This document shows positions 1 to 8,182 of a DNA stretch of 64,000 bases, one piece after another. This DNA is from JAGWBJ01 sp034423015 (GTDB lineage Bacteria > Chloroflexota > Dehalococcoidia > Lucifugimonadales > JAGWBF01). The notes under the pieces are model-generated. The model did not search any database. It was not told where the DNA came from and saw only the letters and a program-made list of their open reading frames with translations. A program made the translations under genes and the position numbers. The stretch is taken from contig DAOUJG010000053.1 in the NCBI GenBank assembly GCA_034423015.1, positions 62,001-126,000 of the forward strand, given 5' to 3'. How positions within the stretch are numbered: position 1 is the stretch's first letter; each line of letters starts with the position of its first letter.

Positions 1-165
1 GCCGTCTACTCCCAGGCCCCGCTGTGGATCAGGGAAGCGGACCGACCGTGCCGGACCATCGTTGCGAGTAAACTGGGCGTATGGCGGGCGCTGCACCAAG
101 ACTTGCAGTTTGCCCGGCAAGATGTCGCTGCTTTCGCCGCAAGTAACATAGGGGAGGCCGCTTAG
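1..165 (+). CDS. C-terminal end of an unidentified protein (partial)
   Basis: The frame starting at base 1 stays open for 54 codons and ends at a TAG (163-165), so this looks like the 3' end of a gene that begins left of the window. The residues (ending FAASNIGEAA) match no family I recognise. It converges on the gene that ends at 195. A 54-codon open stretch in GC-rich DNA is only weak evidence, so this may not be coding. Confidence 0.3.
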   Translation, partial: AVYSQAPLWIREADRPCRTIVASKLGVWRALHQDLQFARQDVAAFAASNIGEAA

Positions 166-194
166 CCACTTGCTAGAGGCTCTCCAGCCCCTGA

Positions 195-1472
195 TCACTC
201 GTCCACCCTCTCCTCCCCCTCGTCGTCCGCGGCCGACACGTCCCCCCGGCGGCGGCCGTAGGTGGCCAGCACCTGCTCGTTGTCGGTCACAAGATTGTCG
301 ATGTCGATGCGGAGGGCCTTGGCCATGGCCATCATGCCCTTGCTGCCCTCCTTGACGGTGAAGCGCGGGAGGCGGCCCGCCGGCCAGTACCCCTTGCTGC
401 CCAGGGTGTACCCCTCCAGCTCGTCGGTCCCCTTGCCCAGAACCTTCCCCGTTTCCCCGAAGTGCTCGACGACCTCTTTGAGCCCGTACTTCTGGACCGG
501 GCACACCTTCATGCAGATGCCGCAGCCGTTGAACTGGGCGGGCATGGGCAGGCATCTTTCGGCGTCGGTCTTGTACTTGTATGCGCCCCGCCACCACACC
601 CGCTCCTTGGGCAGCGCCCTTCCGGGGCACCGGCGCACGCAGACCAGGCACTTGCCGCACAGCTCGTTGACGCCGTAGTCCACCGGCCTGTCGTACTCCA
701 GCGGCGCGTTGGTGGTCATCAGCACGAAACGGCACCGGCTGCCGATGGGCGTCAGGATCTGGCCGTTGGCCCCCATCTGCCCCAGCCCTGCCTGCACCGC
801 GTAGGGAAGGGCGGGGGCCATGTTGCGGCCCGTAAAGGTCACGTAGGCGAACTGGACGGGATATCCCCTGGACCGTATGAAGTCCGCCAGCGCGATCCCC
901 TGCCGGCTGATCTCAAGCTGGGTCTCGTAGTACCCTTCGAAGCTGGCTATGGATGGCATCTCCTGGGTGATGTCCCACGGCTGCTCCAGCATCCCGACTA
1001 TGGCCGTCCGGAACCTGGCCTCCTTCTTGCTCTCGGAGTTGACCCAGGCCCGGTCGAACCTGGTGATGCCCAGCATGGTCATGCCCACGTCGTGGGCCTT
1101 CCGGCGGACCGCCTGGGTCAGGCCGGGAGACTCGTCCCGCACCTCGGCCACGGGCAGGTCCTCGTAGTCCCAGATGGTCTCCTTGATGCGGCGTATCTCC
1201 CCCGTGAACTTGTCCTTGGCCAGCTCCGAGTGCTGGGGCTTGAGCTTCTCGGACCATGCCACCGAGTGCCGGTACACGTCCGTATCCCAGAAGCTGTTCT
1301 CGGGATAGTTCTTGGCGTAGAAGCGGACCGCCTTCCGGTCCAATGGCACTCCCGGCACGCTCTTGAGGGAGGCGGGCACCTTGATCCAGTCGGTCGCCTC
1401 GTTGAGGGCGTTCCGCACCGCCACCTTGCGGGACCTCGTCCTCGGCTTTTCGGTTCCAGTCTTCGTTGCCAT
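195..1472 (-). CDS. Reductive-dehalogenase-like 4Fe-4S protein (cytoplasmic)
   Basis: The protein has about 425 residues. Its last third carries two ferredoxin motifs, CGKCLVCVRRCP and GCGICMKVCP, the latter with a further Cys upstream, and the GLGQMGANGQ segment typical of the RdhA/QueG corrinoid iron-sulfur superfamily. No twin-arginine signal or membrane anchor is visible, unlike classical respiratory RdhA, so it is probably soluble. I chose ATG 1472 because AGGAGG lies six bases upstream; the longer GTG start at 1490 lies over that ribosome site. A paralogue follows the same layout immediately upstream (1565-2815). The substrate is unknown: reductive dehalogenation, or another corrinoid-dependent reduction, is inferred from the family only. 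Confidence 0.75.
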   Translation of the reverse strand: MATKTGTEKPRTRSRKVAVRNALNEATDWIKVPASLKSVPGVPLDRKAVRFYAKNYPENSFWDTDVYRHSVAWSEKLKPQHSELAKDKFTGEIRRIKETIWDYEDLPVAEVRDESPGLTQAVRRKAHDVGMTMLGITRFDRAWVNSESKKEARFRTAIVGMLEQPWDITQEMPSIASFEGYYETQLEISRQGIALADFIRSRGYPVQFAYVTFTGRNMAPALPYAVQAGLGQMGANGQILTPIGSRCRFVLMTTNAPLEYDRPVDYGVNELCGKCLVCVRRCPGRALPKERVWWRGAYKYKTDAERCLPMPAQFNGCGICMKVCPVQKYGLKEVVEHFGETGKVLGKGTDELEGYTLGSKGYWPAGRLPRFTVKEGSKGMMAMAKALRIDIDNLVTDNEQVLATYGRRRGDVSAADDEGEERVDE

Positions 1473-1564
1473 GCTCATCCTCCTTCTCACAGGACTACGG
1501 GCTCCAGGATTTCAGGTAAGCAACCCGTCCAAGAGGCCGCCATTCAGACTCCGCTGCCCGGCGG

Positions 1565-2815
1565 TCACATCATGGTCGGCCCGTCCTTCTTGCCCGTCCT
1601 TCGGACCCGTCTTCCCACCCAGTAGGCCCGGGCTTCGGAGGCGGAAGTGGAGGGCACGGGCACGCCCCACTTGTCCGCCATGGCCATGAACCCCTTGCCC
1701 CCGTCGCCAATGCCGAACCGCGGGCGTCGGCCCGGTCCCTGCTGGCCCTTGCCGTCCATGGAGTAGCCCTCCAGCTCCTCGGTTCCCCTGCCCAGGACCT
1801 GACCCCCGGTGCTGCGGTAGTGGTTTATCACCTCCGCCAGCCCGTACTTCTGCACCGGGCAGACCTTGGTGCAAACGTTGCAGCCCGAGTAGCGGGCCAC
1901 CATGGACAGGCACCGGTCCGTGTTGACCTTGTGCTTGTGCACGCCCCTCCAGTTTACCTTCACCTCCGAGAGGGCCCTGCCCGGACAGCGCCCCACGCAG
2001 ATGCGACACTCCTCGCACAGCCGGTTGATGCCGTAGTCGACGGGCCCGTCGTAGGACATGGGAGCGTCGGTGGAGAGCATCACCAAGGTGCTGCGGCTGC
2101 CCTCCACCGGGGACAACAGCTGGCCGTTGGCCCCCATCTGTCCCAGGCCGCCCTCCACCGCGTACGGGTGGACCAGGGCCAGGCTGCGCTCCGCCAGGGG
2201 GACGTAGATGTACTGGACCGGGTAGCCCTTGCCCCGGAGGAAGTCTCCCATGGCCAGGGCGCGTTTGCCGGACGTGAGCTCCGCCTGGAAGCTGGCGAGG
2301 TACGACTCCCCGGAGGGCGCGGAGTCCATCGCCGCCGCCGGCGCCTCCGAGAGCGCGACCACGAGATTGTCGAAGCGGACGTGCTTCCGGTACTCGGGCG
2401 ACACCCACTTCCTGTCGAACCGGACGACGGCTGTCATGGAGAAGCCGAGCTGCCTGGCCCGCTCCTTGACTTGGGGCGCTAGGTCGGGGCCGGGGTCGCG
2501 GTCCGGGCTGACCGGCTGCTCCAGGTCCGAGGCGACGGCCTGGCGCAGCCCATCCAGCTCCGAGCGGAGCTCCTCCTCCGCCTCCTGCTGCAAGTCGTCG
2601 TGCCTCTCGCGCCACAGGGCCAGCCTCCGTGAGACCACCGTGTTGTGGAAGTCGGGCTCCGGGGTGGCGGAGATGTACTGCAGGACCTCCCTGGGGTTCA
2701 TGGGATTGCCGGGCGCCGACCGGAGCTGGGGCGGTACGTCGATGGCGGAGTCTCCCTCCCTCGGGCCGGAGGGTGGGGCGGCCTTGGCTTTGATTCGACT
2801 GCTTCGTGCGGACAT
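1565..2815 (-). CDS. Reductive-dehalogenase-like 4Fe-4S protein, tandem paralogue
   Basis: This 416-residue protein is clearly homologous to the product of 195-1472. It shares GLGQMGANGQ, the RYP-type hinge, CEECRICVGRCPGRAL and GCNVCTKVCPVQKYG in the same order, with a divergent N-terminal 100 residues. There is no signal peptide or TAT motif. It probably binds two [4Fe-4S] clusters and, by family, a corrinoid. It is transcribed towards its paralogue with a short gap and could be co-transcribed with it. No clear Shine-Dalgarno precedes the ATG at 2815, so the start is less certain. No RdhB-type anchor gene is adjacent. Confidence 0.72.
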   Translation of the reverse strand: MSARSSRIKAKAAPPSGPREGDSAIDVPPQLRSAPGNPMNPREVLQYISATPEPDFHNTVVSRRLALWRERHDDLQQEAEEELRSELDGLRQAVASDLEQPVSPDRDPGPDLAPQVKERARQLGFSMTAVVRFDRKWVSPEYRKHVRFDNLVVALSEAPAAAMDSAPSGESYLASFQAELTSGKRALAMGDFLRGKGYPVQYIYVPLAERSLALVHPYAVEGGLGQMGANGQLLSPVEGSRSTLVMLSTDAPMSYDGPVDYGINRLCEECRICVGRCPGRALSEVKVNWRGVHKHKVNTDRCLSMVARYSGCNVCTKVCPVQKYGLAEVINHYRSTGGQVLGRGTEELEGYSMDGKGQQGPGRRPRFGIGDGGKGFMAMADKWGVPVPSTSASEARAYWVGRRVRRTGKKDGPTMM

Positions 2816-2896
2816 GACTGCGTGCCGGACCTGGGTGCTTCCCGGTCAGTCCTACAGGGCCTTCTCCGGCAGGGCTGTTGGCGCGGCGGCCACCGG

Positions 2897-3735
2897 CTAC
2901 TCCACCTGCCTCAGCTTCGGGTCGAGGGTGTCCCTCAGCCAGTCTCCGAACAGGTTGAGGGACATGACCGTGAGGACTATGGCCAAGCCTGGCATGGTGG
3001 ATATCCACCATGAGGCGGCCAGCTTGTCCCTGCCGTCCGCGACCATGGAGCCCCATGCGGGCGGCGGCGGCGGGACTCCCGCCCCCAGGAAGCTCAGGGT
3101 GGCCTCCACCAGTATAACCGTTCCCACCTGCAGGGTGGCCACCATTATCAGCGTGTTGATGGTGCCGGGGAAGAGGTGGACGAACAGCACACGCCAGGTG
3201 GAGGCCCCGGCCACCCGGGCCAGGGCCACGTAGTCCATGGTCTTCAGGGTCAGCACGTCGGCCCGCACCATTCTCGCGAACCGCGGCCATATCCACAGCG
3301 CCAGGACCACCACGATTATGGATAGGGTCTGGCCCAGGACCAGCACCATGACCAGCGCCACCAGGATGAGCGGCAGCGCCAGCAGCAGGTCAACCAGCCG
3401 CATGATCAGCTCGTCCATCCAACCGCCGTACCAGCCCGCCAGGATGCCCAGCACCGTCCCTATAGCCCCCCCGATGCCCAGGGTTACCGCGGCCACGATG
3501 AGGGAGATCCGGGCGCCGTGGATAATCCTGCTCAGCAGGTCCCGGCCCAGGTGGTCAGTGCCCAGCAGATGCTTGGTAGGCTCCTGTCGGGGAGCTGTCC
3601 CAGGGTCGGGCTGTGGGGGGCTATCCACGGTGCGGTGATGCCGGTGACCACCACGAGGGCCAGGAGCAGCGTCGGCAATATCGGTAGCCGCCGCATGGCC
3701 CGGAGCGTGCGTCCCACCCGGAGGCGGACCGCCAT
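2897..3735 (-). pseudogene. Frameshifted dipeptide/oligopeptide ABC permease (DppC-like)
   Basis: The long frame from 3628 downwards encodes a typical DppC/OppC body: HLLGTDHLGRDLLSR, several membrane segments and the inner-membrane permease loop near RVAGAST. The expected N-terminus (RRLPILPTLLLALVVVTGITAPWIAPHSP, first membrane helix) is encoded just upstream from ATG 3735 but in a different frame. The frames must switch between about 3600 and 3645, so one indel separates the two parts. Either the gene is broken or the assembly has an error there. The partner permease next to it is also truncated, which favours decay. In an intact system this subunit would form half of a peptide or nickel importer channel in the membrane. 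Confidence 0.7.
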
Positions 3736-3752
3736 CTACCTCTCCCTTCCCG

Positions 3753-3941
3753 TCATGCGTACCGGATCCTCGGGTCGAGGTAGGCGTAGAGCACGTCCAC
3801 CAGGAGGGCCGCTCCCACGTACATCAGTGTGAAGATGACGACCACGCCCCGGAGCATCGGGTAGTCGTTGTTCCAGACCGCCTGGATGGCCGCCTGCCCC
3901 AGGCCGGGCCAGGCGAACACCGTCTCGATCACCAGGGAGCC
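3753..3941 (-). pseudogene. 3' remnant of a DppB-like ABC permease
   Basis: Only about 62 C-terminal residues remain, from GSLVIETVFAWPGLG through the family ending YAYLDPRIRYA. A full DppB has about 310 residues. The homology stops abruptly at 3941, where the sequence changes to the start of an amidase-like gene on the same strand in another frame. The most direct reading is an internal deletion that removed most of the amidase and the first four fifths of dppB. No functional product is expected. Confidence 0.75.
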
Positions 3942-4012
3942 CGTACCTCTTTGCCCTGGATCAGCCGGGAAAGGTCGGCGGCTGAGAGGAACGGTATGTC
4001 TGCCTTGTCCAT
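3929..4012 (-). pseudogene. 5' remnant of an amidase-signature gene
   Basis: An ATG at 4012 follows the ribosome site AAAGGAG and starts MDKADIPFLSAADLSRLIQG, which is the usual N-terminal helix of amidase-signature (GatA/AtzF-like) enzymes (family-style S-A-A-L-L-I-KEVSP). After KEV the match ends and a stop follows at 3929-3931. The region after about 3941 belongs to dppB. The assignment rests on about 23 residues and is therefore tentative, but the start signal is convincing. Confidence 0.5.
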
Positions 4013-4148
4013 ATTGGCTCTCCTTTACCACGCAGGCTGCGGATTCCTCCGGCCAGAGAGGTCCGGCCAGCTAGATTGTACCAGGATACGCCGGGTCGGT
4101 GCCGCTTCCTGGACGGCCTTGGCTTCTTGCGGAGGGCCGGGGTTCAGC

Positions 4149-4178
4149 TTGACAGTCCAAAATGGCGGGTGTTAGAAT
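4149..4178 (+). promoter_or_regulatory. Sigma70-type promoter upstream of citrate synthase
   Basis: TTGACA (4149-4154) and TAGAAT (4173-4178) are separated by 18 bases. The predicted start near 4185 leaves a leader of about 215 nt before the gltA ATG. Confidence 0.7.
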
Positions 4179-4195
4179 CCCACCAAATACAGACT

Positions 4196-4395
4196 AGGCG
4201 TCGTGGGCGGCCGACGCCTTTGCAGGTTTCGACGCCAACGAACAGGTGGGATGTCGTACCGGGATGTGGACGCCCACCGCTGTTCTTTTTCGGGCGCCTT
4301 ACAGGCCGCTGCTGGAGCCTTGCCGACGCCTGCTGGGCCTGCCCGAGCAGAGACGCGCCCCCCCGGCGCTCTCGCAACCCGCCAAGGGAGACGTG
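4196..4395 (+). other. Long structured leader of gltA, possible attenuator
   Basis: No gene is visible between the promoter and gltA. The leader starts with an 8-bp hairpin (AGGCGTCG 4196-4203 with CGACGCCT 4212-4219). The 3' arm CGACGCC occurs again at 4230-4236, so the 5' arm could pair with either copy. A second stem (GGTGGG 4245-4250 with CCCACC 4273-4278) is followed by TTCTTTTT at 4283-4290, which resembles a terminator although its loop is large. It could be an attenuated leader or a small RNA; it matches no known riboswitch that I recognise. Confidence 0.3.
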
Positions 4396-4399
4396 AGCC

Positions 4400-5536
4400 A
4401 TGGCCGACAAAGAGATCATGCGGGGACTCAAGGACGTTTACATCGACACCTCCGAGGCGAGCTTCGTCGATGGCCAGGTGGGCAAGCTCCTCTACAGGGG
4501 CTACAACATCCACGACCTGGCGGAGAAGTCGACCTTCGAAGAGGTCATCTACCTCCTCCTCTACGCCGGCCTCCCCCGGAAGGATCAGCTTGCCGAGCTG
4601 GACGCCACCCTTCGCGCCAGCCGCGAGATCCCCGAGGACGTCATCCAGGTGCTGAGGCTGGTCAAGGACAGCCACCCCATGGACGCCTTGCGCACCGGGG
4701 TGTCGGCCCTGGCGGCCTTCGACCCGGAGGTGGACGACAACTCCCCCGAGGCGACGGTCCGCAAGGGGCTGCGGCTCACGGCCCAGGGTCCGACCGTCGT
4801 GGCGGCCCACCACCGCATCAGGAACGGCAACGACCCGGTGGCCCCCAACGCGGACCTGAACCACGCCGGCAACTTCCTGTACATGCTGAGCGGGGCCGTA
4901 CCCGACGAGGAGACCCAGCGGCTGATGGACGTGGACTTCATCCTCCACGCGGAGCACAGCTCCAACGCCTCATCCTTCGGGGCGCGGGTGACGGCGTCGA
5001 CCCTGTCGGACCTGCACTCGGCCATCGTGACGGGGATCGGCGTGCTGAAGGGCCCGTGGCACGGCGGGGCGGCCGAGGCCGTGATGAAGATGGCCCAGGA
5101 CATAGGCCAGCCCGAGAACGCCGAGGAGTACGCCAGGAAGCTGCTCGACAGCGGCGGCAGGATCATGGGGTTCGGGCACCGGGTGTACAAGGCCGAAGAC
5201 CCCAGGGCCCGCCACCTCCGCACCAGGTCCCAGGAGCTGGGTGAGAAGATGGGCGAGCCCCACTGGTTCCAGATACTCCGGTACATGGAAGAGAAGGTGA
5301 TGGTGCCCTACCGGTCCAAGGGCATCTACGTGAACGTGGACTTCTTCGCAGGGTCCATATACCACCTGCTGGGCATTCCCGAGGACCTGTTCATACCCAT
5401 CTTCGCCCTGGGACGGATACCCGGCTGGACCCTCCAGTGCGTCGAGCAGTACGAGAACAACATCCTCATGCGCCCGCTGCTGGACTACACGGGGGCGATG
5501 GACCTGGAGTACGTCCCCATCGAGCAGCGGGGCTAG
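4400..5536 (+). CDS. gltA: Citrate synthase (or 2-methylcitrate synthase)
   Basis: The 378-residue protein has the short prokaryotic type-I citrate synthase length. The catalytic set is present: HAEHSSNAS and GPWHGGAAEA for substrate binding, GFGHRVYK with the second catalytic His, and the Asp in NVDFFAG. It condenses acetyl-CoA with oxaloacetate in the TCA cycle. Methylcitrate synthases share these motifs, and a methylmalonyl-CoA mutase subunit is encoded elsewhere in the window, so propionyl-CoA cannot be excluded as a substrate. It stands behind its own promoter and an unusually long leader; a MidA-like methyltransferase follows after 43 bases. Confidence 0.92.
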   Translation: MADKEIMRGLKDVYIDTSEASFVDGQVGKLLYRGYNIHDLAEKSTFEEVIYLLLYAGLPRKDQLAELDATLRASREIPEDVIQVLRLVKDSHPMDALRTGVSALAAFDPEVDDNSPEATVRKGLRLTAQGPTVVAAHHRIRNGNDPVAPNADLNHAGNFLYMLSGAVPDEETQRLMDVDFILHAEHSSNASSFGARVTASTLSDLHSAIVTGIGVLKGPWHGGAAEAVMKMAQDIGQPENAEEYARKLLDSGGRIMGFGHRVYKAEDPRARHLRTRSQELGEKMGEPHWFQILRYMEEKVMVPYRSKGIYVNVDFFAGSIYHLLGIPEDLFIPIFALGRIPGWTLQCVEQYENNILMRPLLDYTGAMDLEYVPIEQRG

Positions 5537-5579
5537 GGAGAGGGGGCGTCCCGCCCCCGCAGCACCCTTTCCGCCGCCA

Positions 5580-6824
5580 ATGGCCCTTGCCGGAGCAGAG
5601 GCCGAGGTCCACAGGCGCATCCGCGAGCGCGGCCCCATAACATTCGCCGAGTTCATGGAGGTGGCCCTCCTCTGGGAGGACGGCGGGTACTACTCCGACC
5701 CCCGGAGTACGGCGGCCCACGGCGACTACTACACGGCGCCGGCAGCCCACCCGGCCTTCGGTGCCCTCCTGTGCCTCCAGATCTACCAGGCGTGGATGCT
5801 TCTGGAGAGCCCCCGTATCTTCCACGTGGTGGAGATGGGGGCGGGCAACGGCCTCCTGTGCCGGGACGTGGTCTCCTTCGCCCGGCGCCTGCCCCGCGGC
5901 TTCCGCGACTCGCTGCGCTACCTATGCCTGGACGTCCGGCCCGGCCCGGGCCTGGAGGCCCGCGTCTCCACCGAGGACGGGCCCGAGGACCGGCCCAGGG
6001 TAGCGCGGCTGAGGTCCCGGGGAGTGCCGCTGCGGAACATAAAGGGCTGCTTCGTCTCCAACGAGCTGCTGGACTCCTTTCCCGTCCACCGCGTGACCGT
6101 CTCCGGCGGGGAGCTCCGGGAGGTGTACGTCACCCTGGGCGACCAGGGGCTGAGGGAATGTCTCGAGACGCTGTCGACGCCTGCGCTGGTGGCGCGACTG
6201 GCCTCCGAGGGGATCGCGCTGGCCGAAGGGCAGACGGCTGAGGTCTGCCTGGAGGTGGATGCCTGGGCCCGCGAGGTCTCCTCGGCGCTGGACAGGGGCT
6301 TCGTGCTCACCGTGGACTACGGCGACGCCGCGCCGGACCTGTACGCCCGCCCCCGGGGCACCTTGACCACCTTCCACGACCACGTCCAGACCGATGCTCC
6401 CCTCCAACGGGTGGGACGCCAGGACATCACAGCCCATGTGGACTTCACGGCGGTGGCCCGCGCGGGCGGCGCCGCCGGCCTGGAGCCCCTGGGGCTGGCC
6501 ACCCAACGGGACTTCCTCCACAACCTCGGGCTGGGATGGATGCTCGCCAAGCTCAGGGCCATGGGCCTGCCCCAGCGGGAGGCCGACGCCAACAGGATGG
6601 GTATGCTGGACATAGCCCGCCCCGGCGGCATGGGCGATTTCCGGGTCCTGGCCCAGGCCAAGGGCGTCGGCAGGCCCGACCTGTGGGGCATCCTGCCCTC
6701 GGAGGCCGCCGCGGCCGTCCTCGAGGGGCTGCCGGCGCCCCTGAGGTCACCCACGCACGTTCCCCTGATGGAAGGAGCGTATCCCCACCTGGGCATGGAC
6801 TGGGAGATGACACACCTGCCTTGA
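5580..6824 (+). CDS. MidA/NDUFAF7-family SAM-dependent methyltransferase
   Basis: The 414-residue product matches the COG1565 layout: an N-terminal helix (ITFAEFMEVALLW), GGYYSDP and GDYYTAP, a Rossmann SAM site (VVEMGAGNGLLCRD) and SNELLDSFPVHRV. The mitochondrial homologue NDUFAF7 methylates an arginine of a complex I subunit. In bacteria the target is not settled, but complex I assembly is a reasonable guess. It lies 43 bases after gltA in the same direction and could share its transcript. Confidence 0.8.
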   Translation: MALAGAEAEVHRRIRERGPITFAEFMEVALLWEDGGYYSDPRSTAAHGDYYTAPAAHPAFGALLCLQIYQAWMLLESPRIFHVVEMGAGNGLLCRDVVSFARRLPRGFRDSLRYLCLDVRPGPGLEARVSTEDGPEDRPRVARLRSRGVPLRNIKGCFVSNELLDSFPVHRVTVSGGELREVYVTLGDQGLRECLETLSTPALVARLASEGIALAEGQTAEVCLEVDAWAREVSSALDRGFVLTVDYGDAAPDLYARPRGTLTTFHDHVQTDAPLQRVGRQDITAHVDFTAVARAGGAAGLEPLGLATQRDFLHNLGLGWMLAKLRAMGLPQREADANRMGMLDIARPGGMGDFRVLAQAKGVGRPDLWGILPSEAAAAVLEGLPAPLRSPTHVPLMEGAYPHLGMDWEMTHLP

Positions 6825-6894
6825 CAGCCCCGGACCCCCTTCCTCAAACCGGTAATCCATCACACCTCCCTGGGGCAGGGGGATACCCCAACCC

Positions 6895-6924
6895 TTGCCC
6901 GACGGTCGAGGCCGTTGGTAGACT
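6895..6924 (+). promoter_or_regulatory. Putative promoter for the 6982 gene
   Basis: TTGCCC (6895-6900) and TAGACT (6919-6924) are separated by 18 bases, in the 157-base gap between midA and the next gene. The rest of this gap holds nothing I recognise. Confidence 0.45.
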
Positions 6925-6981
6925 AGGTGTGGGAGAACAGCGCGGGTCGTCCCCGTGACCGGGACGGCCGGGAGGCATTGA

Positions 6982-7344
6982 ATGGAGTGCGAGGAGCATG
7001 GCCGGACGGCAAGGCAGTTCCTGGCCGCATCCGACGAGGAGTTCGCCGCTGGAGACCACCTGCAGGCCTCCGAGAAGCTATGGGGCGCAGCCTCCCACGC
7101 CGTCATGGCCGCGGCCGTGCTTCGGGACTGGCCCTGCCGGACCCACCGGGAGCTGAAGAACGCGGTGGAGAGGCTGAGCGAGGAGAAGGCCGACGAGGGG
7201 TTCGCCGCTGGTTTCTACGCCGCGGAGAATTTCCACAAGAACTTCTACCACGACGAGATGGAACCCTACCAGATCGAGATCGATCGTCCCCGGGTGCATC
7301 GTTTCGTAGACCGGGTGCTGGCGACCCTGGCGCCGGACGACTAG
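6982..7344 (+). CDS. HEPN-like helical protein
   Basis: The protein is 120 residues, all-helical in appearance, with A-EKLWGAASHAVMAAAVLR resembling the core of PaREP1/HEPN-type proteins. No catalytic HEPN RxxxxH motif is clear. Two further short genes follow closely in the same direction (7375 and 7579), so it may be the first gene of a three-gene transcript. Function is unknown. Confidence 0.55.
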   Translation: MECEEHGRTARQFLAASDEEFAAGDHLQASEKLWGAASHAVMAAAVLRDWPCRTHRELKNAVERLSEEKADEGFAAGFYAAENFHKNFYHDEMEPYQIEIDRPRVHRFVDRVLATLAPDD

Positions 7345-7374
7345 CCCGCTACCACCCATTGATTGGAGCGCTCC

Positions 7375-7548
7375 ATGGAGAACATCCTGAACCTGTCCCG
7401 GCAGCCCAAGACCCTGGACCTGGAGAGGACCGACGACGGGACCCTCCGGCTGGTCATCACCCTGAAGAAGCTCGGCCAAGTCTCGGCTATGGAGTACTTC
7501 CTTGACGGGGAGGACGCCCGGAAGCTGGCCGAGGCCCTGGGGAGCTAG
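7375..7548 (+). CDS. Small conserved-looking protein of unknown function
   Basis: From ATG 7375 this encodes 57 residues, ending DGEDARKLAEALGS. The beta-strand pattern LRLVITLKKL followed by an amphipathic helix suggests a small folded domain. It starts 30 bases after the HEPN-like gene and ends 30 bases before the next gene. A longer start (TTG 7363) is possible. I do not recognise a family. Confidence 0.5.
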   Translation: MENILNLSRQPKTLDLERTDDGTLRLVITLKKLGQVSAMEYFLDGEDARKLAEALGS

Positions 7549-7578
7549 CCGGGCCGGGGCCGGCAAGAGAGGCCGCCA

Positions 7579-8154
7579 GTGCTCTGGAGCTCAGCGTCCA
7601 TACCGGGCAAGCCTGCGCTGCTCATCGTCGACGCATCCGGCGACGTCCAGGGTTGGGAGTCCGAGTTCTGCGACCGGATATACTCGAGCCTGCGGAAGAG
7701 GGGGCTCGACCTGAAGTCCCAGGGCCCCGTGCGAGTGCGGGAGCCCGGGGAGTTGTCCCCCCACCTGAGGTACGCTGGGCTCAACTCCATCCTGCTACTG
7801 GGGCATGGCGGCGGAGGGACATCGGGCGAAGGGATCGAGGCCTACTGGTCCTGGCTGGCGGAGCGGGAAGGGCTGCCGCCCCTGCTCCTGGCCGTGTGCA
7901 CCTGGGAGAGCCACGACCCGGCCCTGACCGACCGGGTGCTGGGCGGGTCCGACGGGTTCGCGCCCCTGGCCGTGGCCCAGAAGTCCCCATTGGGCCCCCG
8001 GGAGGCCGGCCTCTACTTCCTCAAGTTCTTTACCGAGTTGGACCTTCACTCCGAGGACGCCATCACCGGCCGGATGGTCTGGTTCTCCGACTCCAAGGCG
8101 AGGGAGCTCCTGAAGCGCCGCAGGCTCCCGGGGCTTGTGGGGGTGCGCTGCTGA
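7579..8154 (+). CDS. Unknown protein, possible caspase-fold/CHAT-like
   Basis: The 191-residue product has no family I can name with confidence. It contains a hydrophobic strand followed by His-Gly (SILLLGHGGGG) and, about 35 residues later, a second strand ending in Cys (LLLAVCTWES). This spacing and context resemble the His-Cys dyad of the caspase/CHAT fold. GTG 7579 is used as start. It is the third of three closely spaced plus-strand genes. The peptidase idea is inference only. Confidence 0.5.
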   Translation: MLWSSASIPGKPALLIVDASGDVQGWESEFCDRIYSSLRKRGLDLKSQGPVRVREPGELSPHLRYAGLNSILLLGHGGGGTSGEGIEAYWSWLAEREGLPPLLLAVCTWESHDPALTDRVLGGSDGFAPLAVAQKSPLGPREAGLYFLKFFTELDLHSEDAITGRMVWFSDSKARELLKRRRLPGLVGVRC

Positions 8155-8182
8155 CAGGGAGCCCGGGGCTTGTGGGACCTGA

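Noticed and set aside
3590..3735. dppC break as a third recoded stop
   Set aside because: The two parts are in different frames, so it is an indel, not a read-through UGA.
4222..4245. tmRNA-like GGTTTCGACG sequence in the gltA leader
   Set aside because: No tRNA-like 3' half, no tag reading frame and no CCA-type end follow; the match is short.
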